Shown: piece after piece, positions 24,239 through 31,817 of the stretch
Layout of the letters: every line of letters begins with the position of its first letter
Numbering within the stretch: the stretch's first letter is position 1
Translations under genes and position numbers: made by a program
Notes under the pieces: model-generated
What the model saw: the letters and a program-made list of their open reading frames with translations, nothing else
The model's database searches: none
Told to the model about the DNA's origin: nothing
DNA from: a virus
Length of the DNA stretch: 42,155 nt
Direction: 5' to 3' (one strand)
IMG/VR virus record: IMGVR_UViG_3300008113_000130
Span: 1-42,155 of that record

Positions 24239-27200
24239 ATGGCAGAGCGTAAGGTCATCAACGGGTTCATCGTCGAGCGTCAGCCAAATGGTTCGATAGT
24301 GACTATCGGCCCTGCTGCGCCGACGCAAAACGGCCCTGCGGTAACGCGCGTTCCGCTTCCGCCTGCAACTGCGGCGAAGAACGAAGCGGATCTGAGCAAC
24401 ACAGGTTCACAGATCATCAGCCGTGATTTTTCAAACACTAACACCGCGGCGAACACTGGCAAGACCATCCTTGATACAAAAATGACGGGGCTTGAATACG
24501 AGGACGCGTTGAGGAACCGCGCCCGTGGTGTCATCGTCGAAGACGCTGCCACGCAGGAAGTGCGGAACCAACTGTTGGCAGTGCGTAACGCACGGCAATA
24601 CAACAACGAGTACAGCACCGGAACTATTGGTGGTCTGTTAGGCCGCCCTGATCGCCCTGGCGCTGAAGGCAGCGGCATTGCTGGTCTACCGCTCATCGGC
24701 GGGGCGCTGTACGCAGGGACCGACCGCGCTGGCCTTGAAGCCGCCCTTGGCACAATCCGCTCCGGCGCCAAATTCAACATGATCCAGACGTTAAAAGAAC
24801 GTGGTGCGGCGATGGGTTCAGCAGGCACGGGCGTTGGCCAGACCGCGATCCCAGAATTTGAGGCACTTGGCCGTGTCAACTTCAACGTAGAACCTGACGC
24901 GCTCGACACCAACCCTCAATTCCTTTCCGGCGAACTCGACAAAGCCGAAGAGACATTGCTGCGCCGCTATGCAGCGGTCACTCTGCCATCCGACCTTTTG
25001 GTCGGCGCCACCCGTGAACAGCGGAAGGCTTTGCTTGACGCTTCATATGAGCAGGCGAAGCGTGAATATCTCGGCGGCTTTGCGCCTAGCGGTACAGACC
25101 AAGGCGGCGGCAACGGCCCTGCCGGTGGACCGCCGTCGATCACGCCGGAAAACATTTCTCGCCAGCCGCAGACCATCAGCAAGACTGAAACCAGGCTTGT
25201 GCCAGACCCTGCAAAGAAAGGTCTGAACAGCACCATCCAGCAGATGATCCGTAACGGATCGTCGGCGTCAGACATCATCGCACTGGCCCAGACGCGCGGC
25301 GTCCCGATGTCAGATGCACTGGTGTCGACTGTGCAACGTAACGTCGAAGCCTACCGGCCATACGCCGGTAAGCCGTTGCCGAAGAGCTTGCCAGAGCCAC
25401 GGGTGAGCGTCGAAGTGCAGCTTGATGAAAACTCATTCCTTGAGCGCGTGGCCGGCAACATGGCCGATACAGGCTACGGCGCGTTGGCCGTAGGCATCGC
25501 CAACGGAGTGCTGCTGGGCGGTCTTGACGAGGTTGCCAGTGGTGGCGACCCAGAGCGTATGGCTGAGATCGACGCCTACAAGCGTTACGCCAGCGAAAAT
25601 TCGCCTTGGCTTTCTACCCTCGGCAACATTACCGGCGGCATCGCTAGCTTTTTGCCCGCAGGACGCGCCATCAACGCAGGAGCGAAAGCGGTACAACTCA
25701 GCCCCACGGTAGCCCGTTTGGTGCAAGGTGGCGCGAACGTAGCTCTGGGCGCCACCGGAGGTGCGCTTGAGAATAACGAAGACCGTAAAACTGGCGCCGT
25801 GATCGGCGCTGGCGGCGCGGTGTTAGGTGACGTTGCCGGTAACTACATCGGCGGCAAGTTTGCTGGCCGTCTGGCCGAAGAACCAAGCGGCGCGGAGTCG
25901 CTCATCGCCGAGAACGTGGTTAACCCTGTCCTGGCCCGTGAGACACTCGACCAAGCCGACAATCTCGGTCTGCCTGCAACACTGGCCGACGCCGACCCTG
26001 GCGCTCGTTCACTCGCGTACAACGCCATCACAAACTCCGCCGAAGCAGGCCAGCAGGGGCGTCAGACCCTCCTCGGCAGGGATCGGGCGAGTGGCAGTCG
26101 TGCGGTGTTGGCGGTAGACAGCAACCTCGCGGCAGAGACGAACGTCGTCAAGTTGGGTAAGGACATCACCGGCAGGGCGGTGCTTGACGCTGCGCCCCTG
26201 AAACAGGCTGCGTTCTCCAAAATGTCGCCTGTGGCTGACCCTGAACTGAACTCGCTGCTGCAACGGCCATCCGCAAAAGCGGGCTTGGCCAACGCGCAGA
26301 GGATCGCTAGGGAAGAAGGCCGCGACTGGAAGGCTCTCGGCGTCGACCTCGACGGCGAAGGCAACGTCGTGCTGAAGCAAGGCGCGTCGTGGGAGAGCCT
26401 CGACTATATGCGCCGTGGTATCGACTCCTACATCGACACGTTCCGCAACGACGCGGGCAAGTTGGTGTACGACCGTGGCGGCAATCTGCGCGCAGTGCTG
26501 AAGACCCGTGGCGAGATGGTCGACCGGATGCGTGGCCTGAACGCCGACTACGGCGGCTATCTCGACACGTTGTCGCCTGCGATGTCGCAAGCTGAACAGT
26601 TGACCCTCGGCGGTAAGGCGATCATGTCGCCAAAGACAAACGCCAAAGAGATCGCCGAACACATCAAAGACCTCTCGCCAGAGGATCTGGACTCCTATCG
26701 CATCGGCGTGGCCAACAAGATCATCGACCAGATGAAGCGCAAAGGCCGCAACCAAGACCCTTGGGAAATGCTGCGTGGCGACGATATGCAGGAGCGGCTT
26801 AAGGTCGTATTCCCTGAAGCCGATGTCAGCAACATCAACACCCGCGCTGACTTCGAAGACCTCATGCGTGAGACGAAGCGGAACTTGATCGACGGGTCGC
26901 AGACCGATCCCCGCCGCCTTGTGAGCGACAGTTTCGCAGCCCAAGCCGATCAGCCAGGCGTTCTGGCCCGCGTAACTGAAGGTGGTGCAGCTATGTACAC
27001 AGGCGGCGTGTCGTTGCTGCCGGCTCTTGTGCGCCAGGGGGCGTTGAGCTTCAAGAACGCGAGCAAGTTATCGGCTGTTCGCAACCAAGAAGCACTGGCC
27101 AAGGAGCTTCAGCCTATCCTGCTGGAGACTGACCCGAAGAAGGCGAAAGCAGCACTCGACCGCATCCTCGACAAGGCGGACACGTTCAACAAGGTGAGAG

Positions 27201-27265
27201 CCACGTCGAAGAACGTGGGCCAGTCGGTAGGCGCTGCGACAGCAACAGGAATTTTAGCCCAGTAA
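24239..27265 (+). CDS. Very large internal virion / ejection protein
   Basis: A 1008-residue protein. The N-terminal ~330 residues are mixed and include a Gly/Pro linker; the region 420-560 is rich in Gly/Ala and hydrophobic (GYGALAVGIANGVLLGGLDEV, GAVIGAGGAVLGDVAGNYIGG), able to form membrane-spanning or channel segments. The C-terminal half is helical (long charged helices with RRGIDSYIDTFRND, LRKTR- and TKRNLID-like stretches). Very long proteins of this kind at the end of the late block are the DNA-ejection proteins of short-tailed phages (compare T7 gp16 in role only). No transglycosylase motif was recognised. GGAAGG precedes the ATG at 24239. Confidence 0.65.
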   Translation: MAERKVINGFIVERQPNGSIVTIGPAAPTQNGPAVTRVPLPPATAAKNEADLSNTGSQIISRDFSNTNTAANTGKTILDTKMTGLEYEDALRNRARGVIVEDAATQEVRNQLLAVRNARQYNNEYSTGTIGGLLGRPDRPGAEGSGIAGLPLIGGALYAGTDRAGLEAALGTIRSGAKFNMIQTLKERGAAMGSAGTGVGQTAIPEFEALGRVNFNVEPDALDTNPQFLSGELDKAEETLLRRYAAVTLPSDLLVGATREQRKALLDASYEQAKREYLGGFAPSGTDQGGGNGPAGGPPSITPENISRQPQTISKTETRLVPDPAKKGLNSTIQQMIRNGSSASDIIALAQTRGVPMSDALVSTVQRNVEAYRPYAGKPLPKSLPEPRVSVEVQLDENSFLERVAGNMADTGYGALAVGIANGVLLGGLDEVASGGDPERMAEIDAYKRYASENSPWLSTLGNITGGIASFLPAGRAINAGAKAVQLSPTVARLVQGGANVALGATGGALENNEDRKTGAVIGAGGAVLGDVAGNYIGGKFAGRLAEEPSGAESLIAENVVNPVLARETLDQADNLGLPATLADADPGARSLAYNAITNSAEAGQQGRQTLLGRDRASGSRAVLAVDSNLAAETNVVKLGKDITGRAVLDAAPLKQAAFSKMSPVADPELNSLLQRPSAKAGLANAQRIAREEGRDWKALGVDLDGEGNVVLKQGASWESLDYMRRGIDSYIDTFRNDAGKLVYDRGGNLRAVLKTRGEMVDRMRGLNADYGGYLDTLSPAMSQAEQLTLGGKAIMSPKTNAKEIAEHIKDLSPEDLDSYRIGVANKIIDQMKRKGRNQDPWEMLRGDDMQERLKVVFPEADVSNINTRADFEDLMRETKRNLIDGSQTDPRRLVSDSFAAQADQPGVLARVTEGGAAMYTGGVSLLPALVRQGALSFKNASKLSAVRNQEALAKELQPILLETDPKKAKAALDRILDKADTFNKVRATSKNVGQSVGAATATGILAQ

Positions 27266-27283
27266 CAGAGAAAGCCTTTATGT

Positions 27284-27994
27284 ATGGCGTCCAAGATTCT
27301 GTTTTTGGACATCGAAACGAAGCCCGCAGTTGTGGCTTCGTTCGGTATCCGCGATCAACACATAGGTCATAAACAAATACTGAAGGACGGCGGCGTCATC
27401 TGCGTCGGAATGAAGTGGCTGGCCGACAAGAAGGCCCAGGTGTACAGCGACTGGGAGCATGGCCACAAGGAGATGCTCCAGATCGTCCACGCGGCGCTTG
27501 AGGAGGCGGAAGCCGTGGCCACCTATAATGGCGCGTCATTCGATCTTCCAAAGTTGCAGGGCGAGTTCCTGCTGCACGGCCTACCGCCGGCCCCGCACCT
27601 TACCCAGATCGACATCTACAAGTCGGTGCGGAAGCTGGGCTACATTTGCAACAAGCTGGACTATGTCGCCCAGATATTGGGCCTCGGCAGCAAGGTGAAG
27701 CACGAAGGCTTAGACCTGTGGCTGAAGGTCATGAACGGCGACGAAGCAGCCCAGCGCCGCATGACGAAATACTGCGCTGGCGATGTTATGCTGACCGAGA
27801 AGGTCTACAAGCACGTCAGGGCGTTCATCTCCACCCACCCGCACATGGGGGCCACCAAGCCCTTGGACTGCGGCGCCTGCGGCTCCAGCCGCACCCAGGC
27901 ACGGGGTTGGCATCGCACTAAGGCTAGCATTCGCCAACGCTATCAGTGCCAAGCGTGTGGTAGTTGGAGCCTTGGGAACGCGCAGCGGGCTTGA
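27284..27994 (+). CDS. DnaQ-like 3'-5' exonuclease with zinc ribbon
   Basis: A 236-residue RNase H-like nuclease of the YprB/DnaQ type. The DEDD-type acidic residues are visible: Asp9 and Glu11 in LFLDIETKP, Asp87 in TYNGASFDLPKL, and Asp167 in YCAGDVMLTEKVY. The C-terminal 40 residues form a zinc ribbon with Cys196, Cys199, Cys222 and Cys225 (CGACGSS ... YQCQACGSW). It should trim single-stranded or structured nucleic acid during replication or repair. The gene ends the rightward late block and lies beside the integrase region. Confidence 0.8.
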   Translation: MASKILFLDIETKPAVVASFGIRDQHIGHKQILKDGGVICVGMKWLADKKAQVYSDWEHGHKEMLQIVHAALEEAEAVATYNGASFDLPKLQGEFLLHGLPPAPHLTQIDIYKSVRKLGYICNKLDYVAQILGLGSKVKHEGLDLWLKVMNGDEAAQRRMTKYCAGDVMLTEKVYKHVRAFISTHPHMGATKPLDCGACGSSRTQARGWHRTKASIRQRYQCQACGSWSLGNAQRA

Positions 27995-28218
27995 CCACTG
28001 TACCAAATTCGTACCAACCCACTCGTAAGTCATTGAATATGAAGAACATATCTAACATGATGAATGTGACTGAGCGGACCTACATTTTCCTCCACAAATC
28101 ATCAACTTAGGGGTTGCAACGGACACTTTATCTGGTACAGTGCCACTCATCGTAAGTCGTTGATTTGCGATAGTGCAACACGCCAACACACGTTGGCACT
28201 GTACCAAGGAGTGTACCG
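27995..28218. other. Repeat-rich attP / integrase-binding candidate region
   Basis: This 224-base intergenic region precedes the integrase. A perfect 13-base inverted repeat (TGGTACAGTGCCA at 28133-28145, TGGCACTGTACCA at 28194-28206) is present, and CACTGTACCA also occurs at 27996-28005. CGTAAGTC(A/G)TTGA occurs twice (28024-28036 and 28151-28163). Pairs of GTACC(A/G) are spaced 11-12 bases apart (28000 and 28011; 28201 and 28213). Direct and inverted short repeats of this type are typical of arm-type sites around an attP core. No tRNA end is recognised, so the core itself cannot be placed. Confidence 0.55.
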
Positions 28219-29274
28219 ATGGCCGTTATTCAAAAGCGTGGCGACAGCTACAGAGTCCTAATCCGCAAGAAGGGCCACGCCGCAGTCTCCAAGACGTTCA
28301 AGACCAAAGCCCTGGCCGAACGCTGGGCGCGAGACGCCGAATACAAGATTGACGAGGGTAAGTTCGCGGTCGACAAGGCCACCGTGGCCGACACCGTCGA
28401 GGAATACCTCAAGCGCATGGCCCAGATCGGCAAGCCGGTCCCGTACAACAAATCGATCATCGTTCGCCGTGCGGCCACTGACCTCGGCGACAAGCGCCTC
28501 GACCAACTGACGACCGAAGTGCTGGTCGACTGGGTCAGCGGCAAGCGCGACATCCTGCCCAGCACCCGCCAGCAGTATGTAATTTACTTACGCACCGTCC
28601 TGACCACCGCCGAGACGCTGTGGGAAGCACGGCCAGACATGGTGTCCTACGAACGCGCTGTGCGCTTCATGCGGACCCACGGCATCATCGCCGAGTCCAA
28701 CGTGCGCGACCGGCGGGTCAGTGACGACGAGATCAGCACCATCGTCGATCACTTCACCAACGCCCGCATCCCGTATGAGGACATCCTGCCGTTCCAACTG
28801 GCCAGCGCCTTTCGCATCGGCGAGACGTGCCGCCTGCGGTGGGACGACATCCACGAGGCCGACCGGACGATCCTGATCCGCCAGCGGAAACATCCACGCA
28901 AGAAGCGTGACGAGATCGCCCCGCTGCTGGGCGTCGCGTGGGACATCGTCCAGCGCCAGCCGCGTACCAGTGAATTCATCTTCCCGTACAAGGCAGATTC
29001 GGTCAGCACGGGCGTCACCATTGCCGTCGCGGCGACTGGCATTGAAGACCTTCACCTTCACGACATCCGCCACGAAGCAATCAGCCGCCTGTTCGAACAG
29101 GGCTACGGCATCACTGAAGTGCAGCTTTGCTCTGGCCACAAAGACCTGAAGATGCTCCAGCGGTATCTACATCTCCGCCCTGCGGATCTGCACAACGGCC
29201 CTGTGGCCATTCGCCGCTACCAAGAGAAGATCGAAGCGGCGGGGAACGTAATCCCTATTACGCGCGCCGCGTGA
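28219..29274 (+). CDS. int: Tyrosine-type integrase
   Basis: A 351-residue site-specific recombinase that would insert the phage into the host chromosome. The N-terminal arm-binding domain (about 1-60) starts MAVIQKRGDSYRVLIRKKG. The core-binding domain follows (about 55-150). The catalytic domain has Arg199 (AFRIGETCRLRW), Lys224 (RQRKHPRKK), His281-x-x-Arg284 (LHDIRHEAISRL), His307 (SGHKD) and the nucleophile Tyr316 (LQRYLHL). All active-site residues are present. AAGGAG lies eight bases before the ATG. The 3' end overlaps, tail to tail, the small AlpA/Xis-like gene on the other strand. Its presence, with a repressor, makes this a temperate phage. Confidence 0.93.
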   Translation: MAVIQKRGDSYRVLIRKKGHAAVSKTFKTKALAERWARDAEYKIDEGKFAVDKATVADTVEEYLKRMAQIGKPVPYNKSIIVRRAATDLGDKRLDQLTTEVLVDWVSGKRDILPSTRQQYVIYLRTVLTTAETLWEARPDMVSYERAVRFMRTHGIIAESNVRDRRVSDDEISTIVDHFTNARIPYEDILPFQLASAFRIGETCRLRWDDIHEADRTILIRQRKHPRKKRDEIAPLLGVAWDIVQRQPRTSEFIFPYKADSVSTGVTIAVAATGIEDLHLHDIRHEAISRLFEQGYGITEVQLCSGHKDLKMLQRYLHLRPADLHNGPVAIRRYQEKIEAAGNVIPITRAA

Positions 29275-29464
29275 TCTGCTTGAGGCCGTCAGCACGTCGT
29301 GAGGCAAAGAACTGCTCCACGACGTGTTTGTCGGCCACCACACGCTTCCCTAGCTTGTAGGTGGGGACGGGGAAACGCTGCTCTGCGATGGCGTTGCGGA
29401 TAGACCCCAGCGTCAGGCCGAACAGATCGGCCAGTTCCTTCAAACCAATCCAAGGGCGTTCCAT
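29258..29464 (-). CDS. AlpA/Xis-like DNA-binding protein
   Basis: A 68-residue winged-helix/HTH protein (WIGLKELADLFGLTLGSIRNAIAEQRFPVPTYKLGKRVVAD) of the kind found in excisionases and AlpA-like regulators. Its ATG overlaps the repressor's stop codon (TGATG) on the same strand, and its end overlaps the integrase's 3' end, so it is made from the repressor transcript or a read-through. It could direct excision with the integrase or regulate it. A role in excision is inferred from position. Confidence 0.75.
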   Translation of the reverse strand: MERPWIGLKELADLFGLTLGSIRNAIAEQRFPVPTYKLGKRVVADKHVVEQFFASRRADGLKQITRRA

Positions 29465-30111
29465 CAGGTTTCCTCTGCGGGATTGCGAAGCTGGCGCAGT
29501 TCGACACCGCCCAGCGTGTACCGGCCTTTCGGCGTTCTCTTGATCAGCACCTCGACACCACTGCCAGTGCGTGTGCCGTGACGCAGCGCAAGCTCCGGCG
29601 GCACGTCCACGATCTCCAGATGCAGCGACTCGCCCTCTGTGGCAAAGACTGCCTGCCAGCGCGCCTCGACCGTGGCAGGGTAGAGGGCAGTCCACTCTCC
29701 TTTGGCCAGCGGCTGGGCCATCCTAGCCACGATAGAAAGCTGGGTGCCATGCTTGATGGCGAAGACGTCCACCTTGCTCTCGCCCTGGGGGATCGCGACG
29801 TGGTAGCCGGCCAGCAGTAGATACGACATCACGCCGTAGACCGCTGCGTCGCCTCTCAGCGCCACCTCGCGCTTCTGGGCTATCTCCAATGGGCTGGTAC
29901 CTAGTTGGAGCCACAGCGGGTCCACACCCAGCGTCTTGGCCAGTAGGGCGATCTTGTCAGGGCGGGGCAGGCTCTCACCCACCAGCCACTTTCTGACCGC
30001 CTCTTGGGTAACCTTCAACTTCTTGGCGATGTAGACCTGTCGACCACGACCGTGTTCAGGGACGAGGGGACTTTCGTCACACGCCTGATTGAGACGCTTC
30101 GCGAATTCCAT
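29464..30111 (-). CDS. HTH repressor with a degenerate nuclease-like C-terminal domain
   Basis: A 215-residue regulator. The N-terminus carries an XRE-type HTH (about 21-70: QVYIAKKLKVTQEAVRKWLVGESLP). The C-terminal half (about 90-200) does not look like an S24 autoprotease domain. It begins VMSYLLLAGYHVAIPQGESKVDVFAIKHG, which resembles a PD-(D/E)XK nuclease fold with Asp115 kept but the ExK/QxK pair apparently lost. It probably binds the two palindromic operators 16-90 bases upstream of its own start and acts as the lysogeny repressor. Several in-frame starts exist upstream; ATG 30111 was chosen because AGGAG lies before it and the promoter lies upstream of it. Confidence 0.75.
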   Translation of the reverse strand: MEFAKRLNQACDESPLVPEHGRGRQVYIAKKLKVTQEAVRKWLVGESLPRPDKIALLAKTLGVDPLWLQLGTSPLEIAQKREVALRGDAAVYGVMSYLLLAGYHVAIPQGESKVDVFAIKHGTQLSIVARMAQPLAKGEWTALYPATVEARWQAVFATEGESLHLEIVDVPPELALRHGTRTGSGVEVLIKRTPKGRYTLGGVELRQLRNPAEET

Positions 30112-30126
30112 AAGCAGCCTCACTCC

Positions 30127-30203
30127 TACACTTCCAGGTATTACGGCGACTTCTAGTTGCATTATATACACTTCCGGCTGTTGCGGCAACTTCTAGTTGT
30201 ATT
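30127..30203 (-). promoter_or_regulatory. Tandem operators at the repressor promoter
   Basis: Two copies of a ~37-base unit lie exactly 40 bases apart (30127 and 30167), about 80% identical. Each begins TACACTTCC and ends CTTCTAGTTG(C/T)ATT. The palindrome CAACTTCTAGTTG (30187-30199) and its near-copy CGACTTCTAGTTG (30147-30159) lie on either side of the -10 element. On the leftward strand they read CAACTAGAAGTTG. They are probably the binding sites of the repressor, giving autoregulation. Confidence 0.7.
30161..30189 (-). promoter_or_regulatory. Leftward promoter of the repressor-Xis operon
   Basis: Read on the minus strand: TTGCCG (30184-30189), a 17-base spacer, and a perfect -10 TATAAT (30161-30166). 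Transcription would start near 30154, about 40 bases before the repressor ATG. One operator palindrome overlaps the -35 side and another lies just after the -10, so a bound repressor should block this promoter. Confidence 0.75.
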
Positions 30204-30208
30204 GTCTC

Positions 30209-31564
30209 CTAACATAAATGTGTCTGCAACCTTTTTATATTCTCCAACAAGTCCTGCTGCGTTGCGTCTTTCTGGGTCAAAGTAGAATGGACTGCTTCAT
30301 CCGCAGTGCCGCTAACCAAAATGTGGTACACTAACACTGGTTTGGTTTGCCCCTGACGGTGAAGTCGGCCATTGAATTGTGCGTAGAGTTCAAGACTCCA
30401 CGGCAAACCGAACCAAACAATCGTGCGTCCTCCTTGCTGCAAATTCAGCCCGTGTCCTGCACTGGCCGGATGCGCCAGCAGGAGCGGGATCTTTCCTTGA
30501 TTCCAACGGTCGATCACTTCTGGGTCTTTGCCCAAGAAAGTGGCTTGCGGAAACCGTTCGCGCAATCTCGCGAGGTCGGACTTGAATTGAAAAGCCACAA
30601 GGACAGGCTCGTCAGTCTGTTCCAACAGTTCCGCCAAGGCGTCGAGCTTGTCGTCGTGGACGACCTCATACCCGCCTTCTTCCAAATAGACAGCGCCGTT
30701 GCACATCTGGAGCAACTTGCCGGTCTGCACCGCCGCGTTGACCGCTGTGATCTCACCCTTTTCTAGAGCGAGTACAAAGTCTTTTTGGAGGTCGGCATAT
30801 TGCTTACGCCATTTCATCGACGGCAGGACTTGGATCACAGAATCGATACGATCAGGCACATCCAAGTAATCATTGGCCGACATCCTGATAGTCAGGTCTG
30901 CGAGAAGCGCGTACAAGGCGTCCCGCTTCTCTGGCTTGACCTCCCACTGGCCCCATTGCGGGTTCCCGACCGAGCGGCAGAACTTCTCAAGGAACATCCC
31001 CTTCGTCCGGCCTAGCCGTTCGCCCTTGTCGAGCAAATAGATCTGCGGCCATAGATCGATGAGGTTATTTGCGGCTGGTGTCGCGGTGAGTTCGATTACC
31101 CGCTTGATCTTCGGCAGCACTGATCTAAGTGCGCGCCAGCGTTTAGCTTGCGTACTTTTAAATGCGCTAGATTCGTCGATGATGACCGTGTCGTATGGCC
31201 AGCGTTTGCCGTACACCTCGACCAGCCACGGCACCAGTTCGCGATTGATGACGCTGATGTTGTAAGGCGGGACGATTGCCCTCTGGCGCGCTGCTGGCGA
31301 CAGCCCTGAAAGCTGATGTATATACAGGTTCGACAGGAAGTCCCACCGTTTGACCTCGTTCGGCCAGGTGGACAGCGCCACACGCAGAGGCGCGATGATC
31401 AGGACACGGCTGGCCGCGCCTTCAGCCAATAGGTCTTTAACCGCCGTCAGGGTTGAGATGGTTTTGCCAAGGCCCATGTCGAGCCACAGGGCGCACGACG
31501 GCGTGTCCTTGATGAACTGGACCGCTTGGCGCTGGTAGGGGTGGAGATCATTCCGAGAGAGCAT
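30209..31564 (-). CDS. SNF2-type DNA helicase/translocase
   Basis: A 451-residue superfamily 2 ATPase. Motif I is DMGLGKT (about residues 29-35), motif II IIDESS (about 128-133), motif III ELTATPAANN, and motif VI QFNGRLHRQGQ (about 396-406), the order and spacing of SNF2 phage helicases. It would move on double-stranded DNA and help replication or recombination, probably with the VRR-NUC nuclease whose gene overlaps it by 17 bases upstream. It is the last gene of the leftward DNA-metabolism operon; the stop lies only a few bases upstream of the repressor operators. Confidence 0.9.
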   Translation of the reverse strand: MLSRNDLHPYQRQAVQFIKDTPSCALWLDMGLGKTISTLTAVKDLLAEGAASRVLIIAPLRVALSTWPNEVKRWDFLSNLYIHQLSGLSPAARQRAIVPPYNISVINRELVPWLVEVYGKRWPYDTVIIDESSAFKSTQAKRWRALRSVLPKIKRVIELTATPAANNLIDLWPQIYLLDKGERLGRTKGMFLEKFCRSVGNPQWGQWEVKPEKRDALYALLADLTIRMSANDYLDVPDRIDSVIQVLPSMKWRKQYADLQKDFVLALEKGEITAVNAAVQTGKLLQMCNGAVYLEEGGYEVVHDDKLDALAELLEQTDEPVLVAFQFKSDLARLRERFPQATFLGKDPEVIDRWNQGKIPLLLAHPASAGHGLNLQQGGRTIVWFGLPWSLELYAQFNGRLHRQGQTKPVLVYHILVSGTADEAVHSTLTQKDATQQDLLENIKRLQTHLC

Positions 31565-31817
31565 CTATCGCACTTTCTACGCTGTCGCAGACCCAGACTT
31601 CGCAGCCGGCGTCTTTCAGTTTGCGGATGGTTTGCGCCTGAAGCGGTGTCGGCTTCTTGCCTGGCGCCTTGAATTCGATGAACACGACGTGACCGGCCTT
31701 GATGAAGATCCGGTCAGGCACACCACGCTGTGACGGGCTGACGAACTTGTAGGTCAGCCAGCCGTTGGCCTTGGCCCACTTCACGGCCTTGGCTTCGATG
31801 TCACGTTCTAGGATCAC
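31548..31817 (-). CDS. VRR-NUC nuclease
   Basis: An 89-residue stand-alone nuclease domain with the PD-(D/E)XK pattern of the VRR-NUC family: GVPDRIFI (Asp35), VVFIEFKAPG (Glu48, Lys50) and a following Gln60 in PTPLQ. All catalytic positions are intact. Phage VRR-NUC proteins of this size are thought to resolve or nick branched DNA and are usually linked to an SNF2 helicase, as here, with both ends overlapping their neighbours by a few bases. Confidence 0.88.
   Translation of the reverse strand: MILERDIEAKAVKWAKANGWLTYKFVSPSQRGVPDRIFIKAGHVVFIEFKAPGKKPTPLQAQTIRKLKDAGCEVWVCDSVESAIDALSE

Noticed and set aside
26009-26944. 311-codon antisense frame in the large ejection protein gene
   Set aside because: Same reasoning: within a long sense gene, no ribosome-binding site, no motif.
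28021-28180. tRNA gene or tRNA fragment as the attachment core
   Set aside because: I found no cloverleaf arms, no GTTC-type T-loop and no CCA end in the repeats before the integrase.
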